Origin: Galeopsis tetrahit
Lineage: Eukaryota > Streptophyta > Magnoliopsida > Lamiales > Lamiaceae
Reading direction: 5' to 3'
DNA: 64,000 bases
NCBI GenBank assembly: GCA_963675135.1
Contig: OY776122.1
Location: 78,750,472 to 78,814,471, forward strand
Part shown: in pieces, positions 25,262-36,220 of the stretch
How the letters are laid out: each line of letters starts with the position of its first letter
Position numbering within the stretch: the first letter of the stretch is position 1
Made by a program: the position numbers and the translations under genes
The notes under the pieces: generated by a model
What the model was told of the DNA's origin: nothing
The model's input: only the letters and a program-made list of their open reading frames with translations
The model's database searches: none

Positions 25262-27942
25262 GCATTATCTTTCGCTGGTACAAAGCACAGTGTGTCAACA
25301 GACTACAACCTCAAAGTTCTTGGCTTAGATGTTTGTGCTGATACACTAGTCGGCAATGACATGCTCAGGGGAGTTTCAGGGGGCCAAAAGAAGAGAGTTA
25401 CTACTGGAGAGATGGTCGTTGGGCCTCGGAAAACACTTTTTATGGATGAAATATCTACAGGGCTTGATAGCTCTACCACATTTCATATTGTGAAATGTAT
25501 AAGGAATTCTGTTCATATCATGGAAGGGACAGTGCTTATGTCTCTTCTTCAGCCTGCTCCAGAGACTTTTGATCTTTTCGATGATCTCATATTACTTTGT
25601 GAAGGATATATTGTATATCAAGGGCCTCGTTCCGATGTTGTTGAGTTTTTTGAGTCACTTGGTTTTCGCTTGCCACCTCGTAAGAATGTTGCTGATTTTC
25701 TGCAAGAGGTGCTAAGTTTGTCAAAAATTCTCTAGTTATAAAAGCATTGGAACATGAGAGTTTAACATGTACCATTTGTTTATATATAGGTAACATCAAT
25801 AAAGGATCAGGCTCAGTACTGGGGTGATCACTCCAAACCATATGAATTTGTTCCGGTTTCAAAGATAGCTGAAGAGTTCAGGAATTCAAGGCATGGTCAA
25901 AATATAGCCTCACTTCTCTCTAATCCATATGATAAATCTAAAGGTCAACCTTCAACTCTGCCCAAAACAAAGTATGCCGTACCAAGAACAGAGCTCTTTA
26001 AAACTTGTTTCAACAGGGAGTTACTTCTGATTAGCAGACATCGTTTTCTCTACACAATCAAAATAGTTCAGGTTGCTTTTATAGGGTTTGTTACATGTAC
26101 AACATTTCTGCGGACGAGAGTGCATCCCATTGACGAGGCGAATGGGGATCTTTATCTTGCATGCTTGTACTACGGATTGATGCATATTATGTTCAGTTCA
26201 ATGTTTGAGCTACCTCTTATGATTTTGCAACTTCCTGTGTTTTACAAGCAACGAGATAATAATTTCTATCCTGCGTGGGCGTGGTCTCTCTCCAGTTTCA
26301 TACTCCGCGTGCCTTACTCCATAGTTCAAACTATTGTGTGGTCTGGCATGGTATATTATACTGTAGGATTTGCCCCTGGAGCTGGAAGGTTTTAATTTTC
26401 TATTCTCCTTTAGTACTCATTTGTTGCATGCTGTTTTATAGATATGATAAAAGCTCAGTACTCTATATAAATGTTTTAGGTTCTTGGCTTCGATGTTTCT
26501 GCTGTTTGTCGTGCACCAAGTGGCATTGGGACTGTTCAGGACAGTGGCTTCTGTAGCAAGGGATGTTGAAGCCGCAATAGAGAGGTTTAGTGTTCCACCT
26601 GCAAATTCAGAGCCTCTGAAATTCAATTCAACATACGCCAAAGATTCACTTTCTCAATTCCTGATGTGTCTACGGAAGCAAAAAATTGTGTATTGGAGGA
26701 GTCCATTGTACAATGTGGTGAGAATATTCTTCACAACAATCTGCGCGTTTATTATCGGCACTATGTTTTGGCGTGCGGGTAACAAAAGGTAATCTCAACA
26801 CTAGCTAAAATCTGATGATGCACAAATTAAGCATACAAAGCCTCATGCTCCAAATGTGTGTTTGTATCTACAGGGGTACAACTCAACATTTGTTTGTTTT
26901 GATGGGGGCTCTTTATTGTGCTGCTTCGTTTCTTGGGATCAATAATGCAACTTCTGTACAACCTGTAGTATCTATTGAGAGGACAGTTTTCTATAGAGAG
27001 AAAGCAGCTGGAATGTACTCCCCATTTCCTTTTGCATTTGCCCAGGTATTATACGATGGATGATACACACAAAACTAGTATATTTACTCTAAATATACTA
27101 AGCTAAAATCAATTTCAACTGGTGTTGCAGGGCATTGTGGAGATTCCCTACATTTTTTTGCAGACAGTCATATTTAGTTGCATTACATACTACATGATAT
27201 ACTTCGAGATTGCAGCAGGTCCTAATTCTTTATTCTACCCTTACTGCACATTTTAATTTGTTTGTGCTTCATTTCTTCTGCTACAATTTAGTTAACTGAT
27301 TGTTATTATTTTATAGGCTGGCTTTCATATATAGGAGTACATGTTATTCCATTACATTATATATATTGAATTAAAAAGAATTGCAAATTTGGACTCATGA
27401 TGACTCCATTACTTTTGCAGGGAATTTTTTTTTGTATATGTTGTTCATGTTTCTGACATTCACGTACTACACCTTTTTCGGAATCATGGTTATTGGACTG
27501 ATTCCAAATCAACAAGTTGCTTCGGTTTGTGCCTCTGCATTTTTTTCACTCTGGAATCTCCTCTCTGGCTTTCTAGTCCCAAAACCGGTAATAATTCTAT
27601 TACATATTCTAGTCTCTTAGTATTCCAAATTAGATAACAAATTGTTAATGTGGATATTCCATTTCATTCGTGCAGAAAATTCCGGGATGGTGGATATGGT
27701 TCTACTACATCTGCCCACAGTCATGGACATTACAAGGCATAATCACTTCCCAGCTAGGCAACGTAGAGACAAGAGTCGTGGGACCTGGATATGAAGGCAC
27801 AGTGAAGGACTACATCAAGGAGTATTATGGTTTTGACTCAGACATGGTCGGAGCTTCTGTGGGCGTGCTTATTGGATTTTGTCTTCTCTTCTTCGGTGTC
27901 TTTGCCATCTCTGTTAAAATCCTTAACTTCCAGAGAAGATAG
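25262..27942 (+). pseudogene. Chimeric, truncated ABCG31-like copy B
   Basis: Exons can be placed at 25262-25708, 25790-26388, 26480-26788, 26874-27045, 27131-27218, 27421-27587 and 27676-27942. They join in frame for 682 sense codons plus stop with intact splice sites. The copy starts at the exon-7 acceptor: exons 1-6, Walker A of NBD1 and the promoter are absent, replaced by the 3' flank of gene A plus a short intron-6 remnant (about 25206-25261). In the third exon the TMD1 segment (ASVARD) runs straight into DVEAAIERF of the later exon, deleting the equivalent of exons 8-13, i.e. all of NBD2. It could make at most a protein with half of NBD1 and two joined transmembrane blocks, and it has no own start. 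Most likely non-functional as a pump. Confidence 0.85.
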
Positions 27943-28799
27943 ATATAATTGTTGCTCCAGTCCAGAGAAGATAGATGCATCCTGTTGTAATGCATCTCTA
28001 TATATGTTGATTTGTAATAAAGTCATTTTTTAAAAACTTTGGTCTTGTTATTCTAGTTCAGATTAGTTAGTCAATGAATTCATCTCAACAATTTAAATTG
28101 CATGGGTAATATTATACTTATATATGTCATATTATTCATGGTGGCCCTAAGTTCATTTGCACTCTACTGATGCTCACAACTAATAAATTCCAAATTTTCA
28201 TAAATATATACCAACTATCCGAGTAACAATGTAATAACTTACTACTTTATAATATGAAATAAAGTCTTAAATATAAATATCATAATTTAATTACAATATT
28301 AAAATCTAATATTAATCGACAAAAAAAAATGCAGTACACCATACAATTCAAATGTATTAATCTGTTACTAAAAATATTTGTGTATAATTAAATCGTATAA
28401 CTGGAGCACAAGAGCATTAATCATTACAGTAAGTGGACGGTGAGATTGATCCACAGTCAATCCTTGTACCAGATATCGAGACTTTAAAAAAAAATACTGA
28501 CGATGTCAATAGCATTGATACAAATTCAGACCTGGAGTGGCCCCATCTTGTTTCAGATGGATTTAGATTTGATCAAGTGAGTTTGGACGGGGTCATGATC
28601 TTTTGATGAGAATCACGTTCACGATTATCAAATTCACCGTTGCCTTAGCTCAGGCCAGCAAAAAATTGAAAGTTGCTAAGAATTTATTGTGTTTACTTTT
28701 CTAAATAGTTGTGTTCTATAACTTTGACCTTTAAATGACCCATCATGGAATATACAAAAAGGGGATGAGGACACCCACGACTAAACACACACACCATGG
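27943..28799. other. 3' flank of copy B and AT-rich intergenic sequence
   Basis: 27943-28240 repeats the 3' UTR and downstream flank of gene A (ggtggccctaagttcatttg at 25088 and 28140). 28420-28500 ends in an A-run preceded by ccagatatcgagacttt, a retroposon-tail-like fragment. Nothing else recognised. Confidence 0.5.
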
Positions 28800-29914
28800 G
28801 ATGAGGACACCCACGTGAAAACCCCCCAAAATACCCCTTCTTTAATAAATTTCACACCCACCTCATTTTCTTCAAAAATCCTAAATTTCATTCTCCCCTT
28901 TCTCTCCCCCTCCCCAAGTGGCATCGTCCGCCTCCCTACCTCCTCAAGCGACGGCGTCCGCCTCCCTACCTCCACAAGCGGTGTCGGCCGCCTCCCTCCC
29001 CACTTGTGTAGGCAATGTCGCTGGCCTCCCCTTCCCAGCGTCGTCGATGCTTCCTTCCCCTCCTCAGGTGAGCTCGACTGTAAATAAAAAAAATGTCGCC
29101 CCCTCCCCCCATCCGGCCGCCTCCTTTCTCAAGCCTCGCCGCTCCACGTTTCCAAGCCATCGTCGTTCAGATACGTCTAATGCGACGCGGCCGTCGTCAC
29201 CCCCCTCCAAACGACACGGCCGCCGTGCCCCTTTCTCCTTCGAATGTCGTCGGTCGTTCGTGCTCCTTCACACCGCCCCCTCCCCATGGGGTTGTGGCAG
29301 CGCCGCCCCCTCCCATAGATCGACAAAATTAGGAAAATTGTAAGGTTTTTTTTACCGGTTTTACAAATAAAAAAATAAGGGTTTTAAAATTTGGGGATTT
29401 TTTTTTTTTGAATTTTTTATATTTTTCCGAAACTTTTTGGCGAATTCCATTACATTTTTCAAAAGAAATCCCCGAAATGTTGTGTCCTATTTTTTTTTTT
29501 CTGACATTTATTCTGTTTTCAATTTCTTTTTCGAACATTTATTTTGTTTTCATTTATTTATTTGGAACATTTATTCTGTTTTCATTTTTTTTTTTGAACA
29601 TTAGTTATAAATATTACGTCCAATATTTTTAATTCAAATCTTACATATTTCTCTAATTTTTTCTGAAATTTTGTATTTGTTAAGAGTTCTTTTTTTTTTT
29701 TTCCTGAAATTTTGTGTTTCAATTAATTTTATTTTCCATGAGAAATGGGGTGGTCATTTGATATTGTTATGTTGGTTGTTTTGATGGTGACTGTGGAAAT
29801 GATTTGAAATGAAATGGGTGGTGTTCATTTTTTTTTTTTTTTAAATTTCAGTAAAGGGTATATTGGACATTTCATGTGTTCTTTAGTTTGGAATTTTTTT
29901 AGGTGGGTGTCCTC
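28800..29914. mobile_element. Inverted-repeat element with GC-rich interior, 1.1 kb
   Basis: The left end GATGAGGACACCCAC (28800, also duplicated at 28764) is inverted at the right end, GTGGGTGTCCTC (29903-29914). Inside are a GC-rich block (28910-29330) resembling 5' gene sequence and an AT-rich stretch with repeats of ttttcgaacatttattctg at 29480-29600. No transposase, and I could not identify a target-site duplication, so the superfamily is open. The long open frames in the GC-rich block occur in several frames and both strands and are not credible genes. Confidence 0.5.
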
Positions 29915-30239
29915 AATAAACCTGTGTGTGTATAACCATGCCAATACAAAAATAGACTAAACTCTTTAGGCCTCATTATCTTAATCCGTCTCTTCATCAT
30001 GAGCTGCATCGCTGTCTTGGCCCATTTGGTCCTTTTGGGCGCGTGCTTGTAGCCTACTAAACTCTGGGCCTCATTATCTTCGACACCGAGTTCTTCACAA
30101 GGGCCACGGATAAATTCCCCCCATTTATTATGTGTTCACCCTTCACTCCAATTTAGTTTTTGAATTAATGGATAAAATGACCATTCTACTCCATAGGTGT
30201 TGAGTTCACCACTTTAAATAAAAAGGCTTTGCAATCCTT

Positions 30240-30430
30240 CCTTTCCACGTAATGTACCAAATGTCGTAATAAATTTTCACATAATGTTTCAAATTTCGAA
30301 AAACACTTCCACATAATGTCTAAATTGTTGGAAAAAAATTTCACATTATGCGTCAATTTTCAAACAATAGTTCCACATTATGTCTCAATTTTCGGAAAAT
30401 AGTTCCACATTATGTATCACTTTTCTGAAT
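30240..30430. repeat. Degenerate ~32-bp tandem repeat
   Basis: About six units of the type ttccacataatgtctcaatt followed by ttcgaaaaat. Units differ at several positions. It lies in the left half of the 30101-31098 element. Confidence 0.6.
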
Positions 30431-30547
30431 TTTTTTTCAAACAGTAGCAAATTAAGATTTTTGTTTAATAAAGGTTGGTTGATGGTAAGAAAGATTACAT
30501 AGAAGGAGAATATGATGAAGATGAGCATGGCAAATCTGCGAATGAGG

Positions 30548-30755
30548 GAGTTTGTCACCGAGTTTTGTGCAAAAATGTGGAAGTTTGTCACCGAGTTTTG
30601 TGCAAAAATTTCGAAGTTAGTCACCGAGTTTTGTGTGAAAATGTGGAAGTTTGTCACCGAGTTTTGTGCAAAAATGTGGAAGTTTGTCACCGAGTTTTGT
30701 GCAACAACGTGGAAGTTTGTCACCGAGTTTTATGCAAAAATGTGGAAGTCTTGGC
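30548..30755. repeat. 33-bp minisatellite, about six units
   Basis: Units begin gtttgtcaccgagttttgtg and continue caaaaatgtggaa. The period of 33 is divisible by three, so each frame encodes an 11-residue repeat (FVTEFCAKMWK in one plus frame, CHRVLCKNVEV in another, and a third on the minus strand). Three or more frames remain open, which explains the overlapping ORFs here. Confidence 0.85.
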
Positions 30756-31842
30756 CGATTTTTGTCACCTAACTCGACGAACCAGACTCGAGAAGGAATA
30801 GAAAAATCAATTTTCGACGTTTCGTCTCCTAATGCCCCATTTTGTGCAAAAACCAAGTTTCTTCAACAACTAAAAATCTAAATCATTTCCAATAGAAACG
30901 GGAATTGCACGATTTCGCTCCAAGATGGGTTTTTTTGAATTGTGGGTGAACTCAAAAGATTTTGTATTGTATATTAATTGTGAGGGAAGGGGAAAAGGTT
31001 ATATGTGGTATTTTATGGGGTTGTGAACTCATGTTTTGAGGGTGAAGTCATCTGGAGAGTGAACACATAATAAATAGGGGGGCATTTATCCGTGGCCCTT
31101 CACAAGAGCTGAATAAGGGTCCGGCTATCTCTATAAATTTAAGGGTCTGGCTATATGCACCTCCATTTCGGAGAGATGCACTCCTCCGATAGATGCACCC
31201 TCCAAAATTTGTCAAAATAGAGGCACACTCCCAGTAAATTATCCTAAATACCCCTTTCTTCCATTTTTCTATAAAATACCCGATTACTACACCCACCCTC
31301 CCAAACCCTAATTCTATCTTCCTCACACTTCATCTTCCTCCCCATTCTGCCGCCGCACCACCATTCGTCGGCAGCCGTCCCCTATCGCCGCGCCCCCCAT
31401 CGCTGGCAGCCTCCCTCTCCCTTGAGTTCGCCGGCGCGAGGACTTCCTTCCCCGCCCACAACGATCTGTAAAAAAAAAATTGCCAGCGGCCGCGCGCGGC
31501 CGCCTCCGTCCATTGGCCACCCCCTCCCCCGTCCATCCGACGCCGTCAGCCTCCCTTTCCCTCGAGTTCGCTGGCGCGAGGAATCCCCTCTATTTTCCCC
31601 GCCCACCCCGATTTGTAAAAAAAAATATATATATATATATTTTGTCAGCGGCCGCCGCGGTCGCCCCCTCCCCCATCAGCCCCAGCCGCCGCGGCCCGTC
31701 GTCGCCCTTTTTTTTTCTTTTTTCTGTGTTTTTTTTTTCGTCTCGATCACTCCCCTCCTCCGCCACCGCACCTCCGCCGCGTTCTCCGCCACCGCACCAT
31801 CCGCCCTGCACTAGTGAGTTTTTTTTTTTAAAATTCGACCCT

Positions 31843-31910
31843 GTGTTGTCGACTATATACACTCCCGTCGACAGCAGGGTGTCGACGAGAGTGTATATGG
31901 TCGACAACAC
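31843..31910. repeat. Hairpin with 31-bp arms
   Basis: Arms GTGTTGTCGACtATATACAC... and its inverse, loop of six bases (gcaggg). The two arm differences would be G-U pairs in RNA. Several GTCGAC sites lie in the stem. Confidence 0.8.
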
Positions 31911-31931
31911 AGTTTCGATCGACCTTTGTTG

Positions 31932-31989
31932 GTCGACCATATATCCTTCTGTCGACAACATTTTGTCGACGGGAGGATATATGGTCGGC
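31932..31989. repeat. Second hairpin of the inner MULE
   Basis: GTCGACCATATATCCT and its inverse AGGATATATGGTCGGC flank a GTCGAC-containing centre, with about four unpaired or wobble positions. Confidence 0.7.
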
Positions 31990-32382
31990 ACTGGTTTGAC
32001 AAAATTTAAAAAAAAAATTGTTGGTTTTTCTAAGTTTTGATAATGGTGTTTGTTAATGGATTTGATAATGGTGTTTTAGGGAGAATGTGGTTGATGTGTT
32101 GAAATTTTTTAATTTTTTTTATTTCTTGCTATCGAAAAAAATGGTGATCGGAAAAAATGTTGACGACGGTCGGGATAAGGTGAAAGAAGGGGGTACGACG
32201 GTCGGGATAAAGTGAAAGAAGGGGGTGCGTACAGTAGGAGGGGTGCATCTAGTACCCTTTATTTTAATGAATGGTATTTTTGGTTTTTTACCCCATTATT
32301 TTATTAATAAATTAAAAGGGGGAGTGCATCTCTCAAAAACGAAGGTGCATATAGTCAAACCCTAAATTTAATTAGGATAGAT

Positions 32383-32950
32383 GCACTCTTCCAAAATTTT
32401 CCAAAATACTATTTTCTCTATAAAATGAATTTACTAACCACACTCCCTCTCCCAAAATCTAATTTATAAACCTAAAACTCATATCTCTCATTTTCCCCTC
32501 CCTACCCCACCACACTTATCGCCGACGATAACCCCACCGCCCCCGTCGACACCACCCCGCACCCCTCCCCTTTTTTTTCTCTTCTCCCTTCTCTCTTCCC
32601 CCTGTGTTGTTATTATTATTATTTTTTTTCTCTAGCTTCTCTCTTCCACACACAACCCCCACCCAATTGATGCATTCTTCCAAAATTATCCAAAATACTA
32701 TTTTCTCTATAAAATGATTTTACTAACCACACTCCCCCTCCCAAAATTTAATTTATAAACCTAAAACTCATCTCTCATTTTTCCCTCCCCACCCCACCTG
32801 TCGCCGACCATAACCCCACCGCCCCGCACCCCTCCCCTTCTTTTTCTCTTCTCCCTTCTCTCTTTCCTCTGTGTTTTTTTTGTTTGTTTGTTTCTCTAAC
32901 TTCTCTCTTCCATCCCCCAACCCACACGCTCACAAGCGTCACGCCCCACC
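32383..32950. repeat. 286-bp tandem duplication inside the outer MULE
   Basis: Units start gatgcactcttccaaaattt (32383) and gatgcattcttccaaaatta (32669). Both run through ttctctataaaatgaatttt-like, CT-rich and accccaccgcccc segments, with indels in the GC-rich part. Confidence 0.75.
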
Positions 32951-33143
32951 CCGCCGCTTGCATTTTTTTTTCTCTAATTTTTTTTGTGCAAATCGTCGTC
33001 GCCTGATTGAGCCACTCACCGCTGCCGCCTGCTCTAAGATGTCGACTGCCCCTCACCCCAGGTTTGTACAACATTAGGTTTTGGTTTTGGTTTTTGGTAG
33101 AAAACACGATGATGATTTTTAATTTCGACAATTTTAGATCGAC

Positions 33144-33189
33144 CATATACACTCTCGTCGACAAATTGTTGTCGACGAGAGTGTATATG
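33144..33189. repeat. Perfect 21-bp-arm hairpin in the outer MULE
   Basis: CATATACACTCTCGTCGACAA, loop attg, then the exact inverse. A second, more decayed hairpin with ends CAGTGTC/GACACTG follows at 33232-33297. Same architecture as the hairpins at 31843-31989 and 61975-62164. Confidence 0.85.
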
Positions 33190-33691
33190 ACAGACCTAAT
33201 ACTGTCAATTTAAAAAAAAAAATCGACAAATCAGTGTCGACTGTATACATTCTCGTTGACAAATTGGTTTCAACGGAAGTGTATACGATTGACACTGGTT
33301 TGCCAAATTTTATAAAAAAAAATTGTTTGGCTGCCCCAAAAAATGGTAGCAGCGACGATGGTGATGGTGGCGATGGAATGTATTTAGTATTGTAACTAGT
33401 GTAAAACTCCGCGTACGCGGGACCGAAGAAAATATTTAAAAAAAAATTATATACTATTATTTTGTAAATTTATATATATTTTTTAGAAAATTAATTATTT
33501 TATTATGTGACAAAGTTAAATCGCACTTTGACGTGTCAATTTTTGATAAGTTTCCTATTGTCAGGAAGGACGAACACCCTTCCTGCTCGTAGAAAATCCC
33601 TAGTGTGTAAGGATAGACACTACTTAAAAGGTAGTATTTTAGGATTTTTACATAATTATTATATTAATAAAGTGATTTAGGGACTGCATTT

Positions 33692-34503
33692 TTTTTTTTT
33701 TTTTGACAATAGATAGAATAACAGATAGGGAAAAATTACATTTCAACGCCCTCACCTATCCTTAAAGTAAAGTTCTACCAAAAGACCACATATTCCAAAC
33801 TCAATCGTGAGAGAGTGGAAGGATCATGATTAAGTCAACATTCCTTGAAATTCCGCGATCTAAGGAGATAGTAAACCGGCTCCAGAGAAGGAACAGATTG
33901 TCGCACACAACGACTCATACAATATACCTCCCAAATCTTATACGTACGGACCCAAGGGCTACCAGCTTCAATAGGCACAACATAGCGCCACCATGAGAAA
34001 ACCTCGTAAACGGGAAGAAAACCCATCTTATCAGGGAGAAAACCATAACAACAGGGGAAAACTAAAATACAATAGCCGAAAAATAACAACGTAGGAAAAA
34101 CACGAGATCTAAACTAGGAAACAAACTAAACTAACATGCAAAAAGCATAAAAATGAAAATAAAAAGGGATCAAACGGATGACTCACCCGGTCGGCCACCG
34201 TGGCTCCGACGGGGAGATTCACCCATTGATCCCAACAAAACCCCTGAAAAGACTCCTTCACCCACTGAAAAATCTGAACATAGCGGCGACGCTACCAGCG
34301 GTGATACAGGCGGTAAGGCGGCGCGACGGCTTTCTTTCGGCGACGATAGCACCACACGTGAACTTGGAAATGATTTACATTAGGAAGAGGGGGTAGATGG
34401 TCGGAATTTTTGTAAGTCTTGTTGACGGCGGAAAAGAGGGGATAAGCTTACAAAGTAAGCTAAGAAAGGTAGAGAGAGAAGCTCTCACTCCAAGGTACCT
34501 TTC
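33692..34503 (-). mobile_element. Short LINE-like retroposon, copy 2
   Basis: An 18-bp target-site duplication gatttagggactgcattt (33674-33691 and 34504-34521) flanks it, and the minus-strand 3' end is a run of about 14 A. It is homologous to 534-1379. Two minus-strand frames are open: 61 codons with MGESP..RSHGGRPGESSV (34170-34355) and 84 codons ending RSRNFKEC (33835-34089). Neither has a recognised domain. The target is the right terminus of the outer MULE. Confidence 0.85.
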
Positions 34504-34561
34504 GATTTAGGGACTGCATTTAAACAGGTTGAAGGTGCATATAGTCGTACCCGCTGAATAA

Positions 34562-36220
34562 TTCTGTTTAAAAGAAAATATATATATATATATATATATA
34601 TTACTATCTAAATGAGGGAGTTGCCCAAAGTTGGCCAGTTTCTTTCCGGTAACAGGTAAATGTTAACATAGCTGGCAGTGGGTGAGGCTGATTTGGCTCA
34701 TGGTTTAATTTTAATTGGGTGAGGCTGATTTGGCTCATGGTTTAATTTTAATAATCTATACTTCTACTGTAATGGCATAATAAATTTAAATGTTATATTA
34801 TAATCTTATTATTTTATAATCCTAATATATATATTACTTTATTTATCCAAATTGAATGATTTATTTTCCACGAATTTTTTTTCGAGCCAATTATTGTCCA
34901 CGAATTAAAAAAAATATATTAATTGTTTATATATAAAGTAGACGAATTGTAGGGTATTATGGAGTATTGCGAGGTTCACTAATAAATAAAGTAATTGTGT
35001 ACGAATAAAATGAATGATAATTTAAGTAAATGTATAATCGTTTGGAGGTTTATGATTCTATTTCTATTTTATACTATTAAATTAATATTATTAATTATTT
35101 ATATATAAAATAGCAAGTTGGAGGGTATTATGGAGTATTACGAAGTTCACTAATAAATAAAGTGATTGTATATGAATAAAATGAATGACAAATTAAATAA
35201 ATATATGATGGTTTAGAGGTTGATGATTAAAATATTATTTTCACTTTAAAAAATACTTCATCTGTCCTATGTTTATTTGCACATTTTTTTTATTGAGCCG
35301 TCCCAAAATTGCGATGAAAAAGCAATATGAAGACTTACCCTTTACCAATTTTATCGTCGGTTTAATATTTGACTCAAGTTTTTTTAAACTACGAATTATT
35401 ATACATACTATATATTATACATTTAATTTACCACTACTAGCTACTTGTACAATTAAATTACATAAAATCTGGGTAAACCCTCAAGAATTGAGGTGCTACC
35501 TATACTAGTATATATATAAAAGAAGGCTATAGTACTCTTTCCGTCAAAAAAAAAAAAAGGACTATAGTACCCTATCATTAATTAAATCAAAATCATACCC
35601 AAGAAATCTTTATTTATACACCCACCGAGTTTTTGATGAGTTGCCATTGAGTCACAGTCGGATCACTTCCGAGTCCCGCCGAGTTAGCCACATTTACCTA
35701 AAACATAATTTTCGAAAACAGTTCGGAATTAACCAAAAATCTCGGAACAAAATATATAGAGTAAATTACAAATCTCGAAATGTTTGCCCGAAATAATGAA
35801 TCAAACTTTTTTCCCGAAAAATTGTAAAAACTTCGGAAATAATTAAAAAAAAAAAAAAAAAACTCGTTACAGAATTTCAGATCAACTTCAACTAAAAAAA
35901 TACTAATATTTGTTCAGATCAAATCAAATTCCAAAATAAAACAACAAGTTTCAGAATTACAAAATAACATATCAAGAACAGAGGAAAAAGAAAATCAAGA
36001 TTTTGTAATTATTTTACCGGCGACGGCAACCGGAATATGGTGCAAGGCAAGGAGGCAGTGGGATGCGAAAGGGCGGCGGTGACGAAAGGCGGCGAAAGTG
36101 AGAGATGGAGAAGAGGGGTGAACCCTGAAGAATGAAAAAAGGGAATTTCCGTATGAGTGAAGCTTATTTTATTTTGATGGAGTGGTGCCTGTAGGGTTGA
36201 ACTTCTTTATTAACATAAAT
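34562..36220. other. AT-rich intergenic region with local duplications
   Basis: A 37-bp tandem duplication (gggtgaggctgatttggctc..., 34680 and 34717), a (TA)n tract at 34578-34602, and a ~139-bp direct repeat (34919-35057 and 35091-35229, sharing gggtattatggagtattgcg-like words). 35258-35320 has a decayed MITE-like end. 36010-36130 is a purine-rich patch with no credible frame. No gene seen. Confidence 0.5.

Larger units (their letters stand above)
30101..31098. mobile_element. Inverted-repeat element with internal minisatellites, about 1 kb
   Basis: The ends GGGCCACGGATAAAT and its inverse ATTTATCCGTGGCCC extend inward as inverted repeats for about 45 bp (tttattatgtgttcac on both sides). 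The flanks carry TTCACAA on each side (30094-30100 and 31099-31105), a 7-bp target-site duplication. The interior holds two tandem arrays (30240-30430 and 30548-30755). No transposase. Confidence 0.7.
31143..32362. mobile_element. Inner Mutator-like element, 1220 bp
   Basis: The termini GGGTCTGGCTATATGCACC and inverse GGTGCATATAGTCAAACCC are flanked by a perfect 9-bp duplication TAAATTTAA (31134-31142, 32363-32371). The inverted ends extend about 45 bp with small differences. The interior is GC-rich and leader-like (31330-31800), followed by two inverted-repeat hairpins. It belongs to the same family as 61689-62771. No transposase. Confidence 0.88.
31117..34552. mobile_element. Outer Mutator-like (MULE) element, interrupted by two insertions
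   Basis: The left end GGGTCCGGCTAT (31117) and right end GGTGCATATAGTCGTACCC (to 34552) are flanked by a perfect 9-bp target-site duplication GCTGAATAA (31108-31116, 34553-34561), as made by Mutator-like transposases. A second MULE (31143-32362) is inserted in its left terminus, and a retroposon (33692-34503) in its right terminus. The body of about 1.4 kb contains a 286-bp tandem duplication, CT-rich leader-like sequence and two GTCGAC hairpins. No transposase. Confidence 0.85.

Noticed and set aside
30548..30755. CRISPR-like array
   Set aside because: Units are contiguous without spacers and lie in a plant transposon; it is a minisatellite.
30475..30801. Peptide-repeat protein gene
   Set aside because: The frame is a by-product of the 33-bp minisatellite; comparable frames are open on the other strand.
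31480..32040. 186-codon plus-strand frame and overlapping frames on both strands
   Set aside because: They lie in the GC-rich block and hairpins of a Mutator-like element, are low-complexity (Pro/Ser/Arg-rich) and are open on several frames at once.
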